This document shows positions 58,354 to 64,000 of a stretch of 64,000 nt of DNA, piece after piece. A program made the translations under genes and the position numbers. Below the pieces are notes generated by a model, which worked only from the letters and a program-made list of their open reading frames with translations, did not search any database and was not told the origin of the DNA. The stretch lies in contig CM064863.1 of assembly GCA_032719365.1 (NCBI GenBank), positions 23,197,137-23,261,136 on the forward strand, in the 5' to 3' direction. This DNA comes from Prinsepia uniflora. Lineage: Eukaryota; Streptophyta; Magnoliopsida; Rosales; Rosaceae. Position 1 is the first letter of the stretch. Each line of letters begins with the position of its first letter.

Positions 58354-59670
58354 TTGAGCACACAAGCAAACAACTTGTTATGGCCAGCGACTTATTGTCG
58401 TCGTTGTTGTTCATCATCTTCGATAATTTAATTTCTAGTTTTTTCTTAATTTGTTAGTTATGTTGTATTTCATTTCTTCTGTTTTTATAGTGGCAATGGT
58501 TAATATATTTTTAGTAATAATTGATCGCAAAATATTTGATTGCATTATGAAAGGATTGTGTTGTATTATTCTAGAATAGACATTAGCAAATTTGATATCC
58601 ATTCTGTAAATCGATCACCTTCTTAATGTTTATAAATTAGCCTTTAATTATCCAAGTCAACTTAGGGTGTGTATACTTATGATTAATGAAAACCAAATCA
58701 CGGGTAATGATTCTTATTACAGAATACTCCTTCGTTTAATTATAAAAACGGATTGTTTCTTTTTTCTTTTTCTTTTTTTGACAGGCGGATTTCACATGGA
58801 ATACTTAATGGCATTATCCAAAACAGGTAATGAGATTAACTAGTTACCTATTTTAATTTTTTATGTACCAAAATTGTCATACAACCTTTACAATAATTAC
58901 AAAATTTGGCAATAAAAAAAATATAGTAATATATTATTATAACTCAAATTGCTATCATATAAATCAGAGAGTTATAATATATTATTTTATAATGAATGAA
59001 ATTTTTCAAAAAATGAAGAAGAGCACTTTATTTATTTTTTAAGTGTATCGAATCTTTAAGTAAATGAGTTTTGGGAGGCTGATAAGAAGAGAGCAAGATG
59101 TTGAAAATTTGGAAAAAAGAAAATGCATTTTTAGTAATCAATTAATTGTTATTTTGATTGATAATGTTTCTATTAATATTCTAATTATATATTGTTAGTA
59201 AATTCCTCAATGGGAATGATTACCCATTTCTCAAATTACCCGCCTCTTCAATTACCTACTTCTTTTATTAATTACGAATAGTATTCCCATTCTTGGGAAG
59301 TAATGCGCCCTTAGGCACCTTTGATAAATTAGATTGGATTGGGTTGGATTTGCGTAAACCATAAATTCAATGGATGTTAAACTAAAAATTGATGTTTTTT
59401 TCATTATAAGAGAATTATATAGGATCAGAAAATTCAATTCAAGTTCTATATCAAAGAGTAGTAAATCAGATTTGTCTCTAAAATCGATCAGTTCCTGTTT
59501 TCACTTTTGGACACATTCGGCAAGTCGGATTGGGTTGGATTTGCATAAGTCATCAAATTCGATTAATTTTAAAAGTAAAAATAACTAGGGATGCCAAATG
59601 TTTAAGGAAAAAAAGCAGAACATGTCAATAAAACTTTGGACTAGCTTATTTGTATAATAACAAAACTTGG
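58354..59670. other. AT-rich spacer
   Basis: Nothing firmly recognisable. The phrase GGATTGGGTTGGATTTGC occurs twice (about 59335 and 59525). Confidence 0.4.
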
Positions 59671-59927
59671 ATAACCAAGGTGGTTGGATAACCAAGGTGG
59701 TTGGTGTGAGTATTTCGACACTCTCATTCCCTTAAGAGAGGTTTGGAGTTCGAGGATCCTTATTCTCGTATGGAGTCACCACTTTGGCTAACACTTTATC
59801 CTTTACAGGCCGATTCGGTGCGAACGGAGATTAGTCTGGACGTGGTTACGGCTTAAAGGTACCACCCATTGCGATGGGGCCCACCCAAGACACCTTTGGG
59901 TCAGGACCTTGGATTTAAAAAAAAAAA
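59671..59927 (+). mobile_element. SINE with poly(A) tail
   Basis: A 257-bp body ends in an A run (59917-59927). AAAACTTGG (59662-59670) and AGAACTTGG (59929-59937) are a near-perfect target duplication. GAGTTCGAGGATCC resembles a tRNA-type B box. A diverged copy lies at 41044-41256. The start contains a short duplicated ATAACCAAGGTGGTTGG. Confidence 0.72.
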
Positions 59928-60023
59928 CAGAACTTGGGTCGAACGAAAATAATGTCACGGTGGCGCAAAAATGAGATGATAGTTACATCTCCTACAGTCC
60001 TACGTGTGGTATTGGCAGTCTTG

Positions 60024-60164
60024 TCACATCCGCCGTGTTGAATCTAATCGGTAGCGCCATAACATCCCTCCCACCAAGTTGTTCACAGCATGAGAAGCAA
60101 TGGCACAAGAAGACTGGAGTACACGATGGTTGCGTAGCCATACACAAGCCCCACAAAAGTTGCC
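60024..60164 (-). pseudogene. CPBP (CAAX-protease-like) family relic, last exon with frameshift
   Basis: A CAG acceptor precedes 60164. The minus strand reads ATFVGLVYGYATIVYSSLLV, then loses frame. The other frame gives SHAVNNLVGGMLWRY, the HxxxN motif end of the plant CPBP membrane protease family, followed by TGA at 60024. A one- or two-base indel explains the shift. A possible upstream exon at about 60255-60375 (GT donor, CAG acceptor) is not recognisable. It is probably a pseudogene. Confidence 0.45.
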
Positions 60165-60817
60165 CTGAAACATATATAAGTTGCCTGAATGGAGTTAAAA
60201 AGTCATCCTAGGATATATTGTCTTTAGATGCCAGAGAAATGAAGATAAGTACCAAACAGTGAAGGAATACTTCCGGCTGCTGCCCACGTGTAGAACACCA
60301 AAAATGACGGCGACCGACCACCAAGGCTCTCAGTTTTCCTCCAGACGGTCCATACAACATCCACGCTGAACCGTCAATATGAGACCAGACATTAGACCTT
60401 GTGTGTTAAGAGTGACTGTCAGGTTGATTGGTAAAATAAATCATCATGACGAGTAAGACCATAAAATGATTATTTGAATTATCATTTTGGATTAAATCCA
60501 CTGTCGATTTTTGTTTTTCAACCCTGTTCCTCAATGGTTTAAATTTTTGAAAAATACATCCTCTAAAGTAAAATTTGAGAAGCTCGCCTCACTAGATTCA
60601 CTACAATGATTTAAGATTCATCGGTCATATACTGAACTAAAATTACATAGAACAAATAATTAACAATTGGAGCCAATTGATCCTCTGCAACCTAAAAATG
60701 TGACTGCAGAGAATTACTTCGGGGATGTACATATATGCAAAGTGAAAGAAAGGAGAGAGGAAAAAAAAAATAATACAAAACTGTCTATGCTACAATTTGC
60801 GTCAACACCCAAATGAG
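60165..60817. other. Spacer
   Basis: Apart from the possible exon at 60255-60375 nothing is recognised. Confidence 0.4.
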
Positions 60818-61765
60818 TAGGACTGAGCACATGGAACCAAAATACCGAAACCGTACCATTTCAGATTAAACCATAATGAAAAAAAACCGAATAGTAAAAC
60901 CGTTGTATGATTGGTACGGTACCGAAACCATACCGATATAATTCGGTACGGTTTCGGTATCGATATTTTAAAAAACCGTCCCGTACTGATACCGTACCGA
61001 ATTAGAATTTTTTTAATAATTAAATTTATTTCTTATTGGTTTATTAGGCTTTCTTCAAGAGTTGATATGACCATACATATCTTAATTTAGCTTCTAAGAG
61101 TTGATATCTTCAACTTAGTGCAACTTTTTCAATACATATTTGAAAACTTAAGTCCATAAATGTAGTTTTCTTTTTTCTTTAGTCTTTTACTATACTAGAG
61201 GACTAAGATTCACTAAGGAATATAAGCTTCTGGAGTCTGTCTTGTATTAGTGTTAAAATTATTAAATTATTGTTTTCTTTTCTCTATGCAATGTTGCCTT
61301 GCGCCCATTGTATTATTAGACACGGTTTATCATTGATCTTTTGACTGTCTATGATAATTAAAAACAAAATTACATGGAAGACTCAGAAGCTTCTACTTGA
61401 ATGTCAGCTACTGAAAGTTTTTAATTAGCAAAGCCAACTAATTGATCTTTTGGATTGAACATGAAGTCTGTAATATTTATTTATATATGGTTTGCTTTTG
61501 ATTTTTGATTTTTGATTAGGGAACCAAAAACAAAATTATTGAGAATCTAAGCTCACACTTAACCATGCCTAAACCTAACCCTTGCTTTATAATCACAAAT
61601 AAAATTTTGGCTCAAAACCGAAACCGTACCGAACTTAATTGATACGGTACGATCTGGTTTCACTTTCAAAATATTGAATACCGAACCGTACCGTACCAAT
61701 TAGAATTAAATGGTATAGTTCTGGTATCGATCAATTTGTACTGTACCGAACCGTGCCCACCCCTA
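60818..61765. mobile_element. Non-autonomous hAT element, 948 bp, 8-bp TSD CAAATGAG
   Basis: CAAATGAG is present at 60810-60817 and 61766-61773. The terminal inverted repeats are TAGGACTGAGCAC... at the left and ...GTGCCCACCCCTA at the right, a diverged form of the TAGGGGTGGGCAC hAT end. Many GGTACGGTACC-type subterminal motifs occur in both orientations near the ends. There is no transposase frame. It lies in the 3' flank of the TNO1-like gene, whose stop codon is at 61792-61794. Confidence 0.92.
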
Positions 61766-61791
61766 CAAATGAGAGAAGAACAGAGACTTCG

Positions 61792-64000
61792 CTACAATAT
61801 GGTTCCCAGCAGCCAAAGATGCAATAAGAGCCAGTAGGCAACAAGGCCTAGCCTTGCCCTCGGCCGACTCATCAAATTCCGACCACCCGATACCCTGCAT
61901 ATATAGATTATATTAGGATCAAGCAGGCATACCTAATACAACTTTGAATGGTAAAATGAGTATCCATTGGAAGGGTGGAGGACTGCATTAGTCCAAATGA
62001 ATAGTAAGTGCACCTACTCAAGTTTTCATATAGAAAGCTAATTTTGACACTCCACAAATTGCTTATTGCATTCTACCTTTTCACTTTAATTCTTTTCTAT
62101 TTTTTTAAGAATCAAACTTCCAAAATTACCCCTTATCTCTTAATTTACTTTATTCTATAAAAATTTTAAAATTCACAATAATTTTAATAGTCTAATAATA
62201 AACCATCACCAAATATTATTGTTAATACTGCCTATGCGTCTTTCTATCATATTGAAACAAATTTTTTTGATCATATACATACGCACAAAAGTGTCCAGCA
62301 AAGTGTTCATATAATTCAAACAACCTTCTAACCAAAAAAATTAAAATAAAATAAATAAAATAAAACAACCTAGAACTACCATTATACTTTACTGGCAGAA
62401 GCCTAACACTCACAATTATGAAAATAGAAAGCAGGAGAGTAGGGTTTTTTGAGAAAATAAAGAAGACCAAATGTTTTATATAAATAAAAAAGATAAAAAT
62501 AAAATATACTAAATTCAAAAGGAAGAGGGGTAAGTTCGGTAGTTTGATTCACAAAAGAATAAGAAAGCAGTAAGCCAAAAAGTGGAGGACAACAAGTAAT
62601 TTGTGGAGTGCCAATATCATTTCTCTTCATGTAAGCCAATATGGAATGAGTCCAGAAGCATTGAGAGACTTGAACATAAGATGTCCCATAATTTGTGGAG
62701 TGCCAAAATCATTTACGAAAACAAAAGCAGGTAAAAAAAAAGAGAGGATTTGATATAATGCCAACCCCACCATTTTGCCTCTTATTTAATAGAGTTTTAA
62801 GATCAGAACTTTACCAAAGTCCATCAATTCGATCTGCAATCAACTTTCCTCGCCTTGGAATGAGACCAGATGCATTGAGAGACTTGAACACATGACCTGC
62901 AAATAAGGACAAGGAAAGAAAAAGAAAAAGAAAAAAATCAACATCAAGGTGCAAACCTTGAAGGCACTAGGAACGACAGACATATCCTAAAGTGCAAACC
63001 TTTGTCCTCGCCAGCGTCTTCTTTGCTGATTAAACAAGTAGATTCGGAATCAACATCAATCGTGAGGTGGTCAGTGGAACCCTTTCGCATTGTTCGCACG
63101 TGAGCTGCTGATGGGGCAGGAGATATCGTTTTGTTTCCAACCGATCCCTGAACATAATTGATTTACAAAAACTTCAGTTTCATACAGTCCTCTATACAAA
63201 AAATATGCAAGAAGATATGTTACAAATATTTTAAAAAACTACTGGTACGTATTTGATCTTTGAAGCACATATTCCTCAATAGGCGACTAACAATAAGCAC
63301 TCTCATTAAGCCTAAACCTTAATCACCTACAGAAGAATATAGTATATTAACCTTAAGTAAACCCAACTTAACTGGAACAGAACTCATATCACATATCAAA
63401 ATCTCAAAAGGAACCAAGTGAAAACTATGCCAAAATAAGGGAATTAAAATGGAAATATATAATTAAAATGGAAAGATATAAAGGAGTATTACCGGGTCTT
63501 CAATTTCAGATATCTCGGAGCCAGTAGGCAACGAAGTTGCTTCAAAGATGCTCCTTTCCTGGACAATCTCTGGCTGAGAAGGTCTTCCTTGAAGTGAACC
63601 TTGAAGCGTGTTAACCTTTGTTGATAACTCCTGCACAACCTTTTGGCTTTCGACCAACTTAGTATCAAGTTCCTGGGCTTTTGATTTTGAATTTTCAGAC
63701 TCCAATAGTAGAGCCATAAACTGCCTCTCTAATACTGATAGAAGCCCCGTCACACTAGAAGATTTCTGGTTTCCAACTAAACCATTACCTCCCAACATTT
63801 CTATAATTTTTTCCAAACTAAATACGAGTAGAGAGATTTCATTTTTCAACTTCTCTGTATCTTGTCTCTCTCTGTTGTAACTTTCAACCTCCTCCTTCAG
63901 ATGTTTGATTTCAAGCATCTTAGTTGCAACAGTTGCCTCTAGCTTTTCTTTTTCATTAGAGAATAAGTTTATCTGATGGCGAAGGTCAGTAATGCTATCA
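61792..64000 (-). CDS. TNO1: TNO1-like trans-Golgi coiled-coil membrane protein, 3' end of gene (partial, runs off the right edge)
   Basis: TNO1 is a very long coiled-coil protein of the trans-Golgi network that works with the SYP41 SNARE complex in vacuolar trafficking. Four exons are visible on the minus strand: beyond 64000 to 63493, 63147-63000, 62896-62815 and 61894-61792. All introns are GT-AG and in frame. The first visible exon is heptad-rich coiled coil (EIKHLKEEVESYNRE...) ending in FEATSLPTGSEISEIEDP. The next has SAAHVRTMRKGSTDHL, then HVFKSLNASGLIPRRGKLIADRIDG. The last exon is WVSGGRNLMSRPRARLG followed by a hydrophobic C-terminal anchor (VAYWLLLHLWLLGTIL) and TAG. The conserved C-terminal blocks make the identity secure. 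The last intron (920 bp) holds a MITE-like element and duplicated exon scraps. A hAT element begins 18 bp past the stop. Confidence 0.93.
62048..62613. mobile_element. MITE-like element with long inverted repeats in the last TNO1 intron
   Basis: GACACTCCACAAATTGC at 62048 is the inverse of GTAATTTGTGGAGTGCC ending at 62613. The similarity continues inwards for about 110 bp at roughly 70%. No coding. A clear target duplication was not found, and the repeat may extend some 20 bp further out. Long imperfect TIRs suggest a Mutator-like MITE; this is tentative. Confidence 0.55.
62597..62714. repeat. Duplicated MITE end and a copy of a TNO1 exon piece in the intron
   Basis: TAATTTGTGGAGTGCCAATATC (62597-62618) recurs at about 62690-62711. 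Between them 62643-62676 repeats 62857-62890, the start of the HVFKSLNASGLIP exon, with two mismatches in 34 bp. Confidence 0.8.

Noticed and set aside
62222..62639. Two overlapping hydrophobic minus-strand frames of 78-98 codons
   Set aside because: They lie in the AT-rich MITE-like element within a TNO1 intron; Phe/Ile/Tyr-rich composition is expected from AT-rich DNA.

Overview
The window is nuclear DNA from a flowering plant, almost certainly a eudicot. It has intron-containing genes with plant splice sites, plant-specific families (a 7TM-RGS protein, a NOI/RIN4-like protein, a TNO1-type golgin), and nested Copia, Gypsy, LINE, SINE and hAT elements with large AT-rich spacers. I cannot name the species. 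About three quarters of the 64 kb is transposable-element sequence.

Layout, left to right. (1) 1-9413: an old, decayed Copia retrotransposon on the minus strand, split by a much younger Copia (1604-6404, target-site duplication CCCTA). (2) 9.4-16 kb: a gene island on the minus strand, with the first exon of a KCR2-like 3-ketoacyl-CoA reductase (10778-11433) and a complete 11-exon RGS1 gene (12453-15936; the splices I placed give 452 aa in frame). (3) 16.5-38.5 kb: a deep nest. A degraded LINE (16560-18070) carries a second LINE whose poly(A) lies at 18072. That LINE is cut at 18846/37796 by an 18.9 kb insertion with TSD TAAAT. The insertion consists of two ends of a Tekay/Del-type LTR around an Athila-like Gypsy element (gag, protease, RT, RNase H, integrase). 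The Athila coding region is itself split by a young non-coding LARD-type element with two 2775-bp LTRs (25909-34946). (4) 38.5-41.9 kb: AT-rich spacer with a large TTA microsatellite, a three-exon NOI-domain gene (40052-40579) and an old SINE copy. (5) 41.9-47.4 kb: an LRR receptor-kinase relic split by a structurally intact Tnt1-like Copia element (TSD CGGAG, 581-bp LTRs, one 1332-codon gag-pol). (6) 48.5-57.2 kb: LTR debris, a long CA repeat, and a solo LTR (50815-57232, TSD AAATA) that contains another solo LTR (51668-55014, TSD AGAGG). (7) 57.2-64 kb: a spacer with a SINE and a CPBP-protease gene relic, then the 3' end of a TNO1-like gene (61792 to beyond the right edge). A non-autonomous hAT element (8-bp TSD CAAATGAG) sits 18-26 bp past the TNO1 stop codon, and a MITE-like element lies in its last intron.

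The host genes do not form a pathway. The KCR2-like and TNO1-like genes are, from memory, neighbours in Arabidopsis (At1g24470 and At1g24460), so this may be an old gene pair pushed apart by insertions. I found no convincing new molecular system. The main interest is the insertion history, which can be read from target-site duplications, and a few odd structures: the non-coding LARD, the chimeric Athila/Tekay junction, the dense bZIP-like motifs in one LTR, and the hAT element in a 3' UTR.
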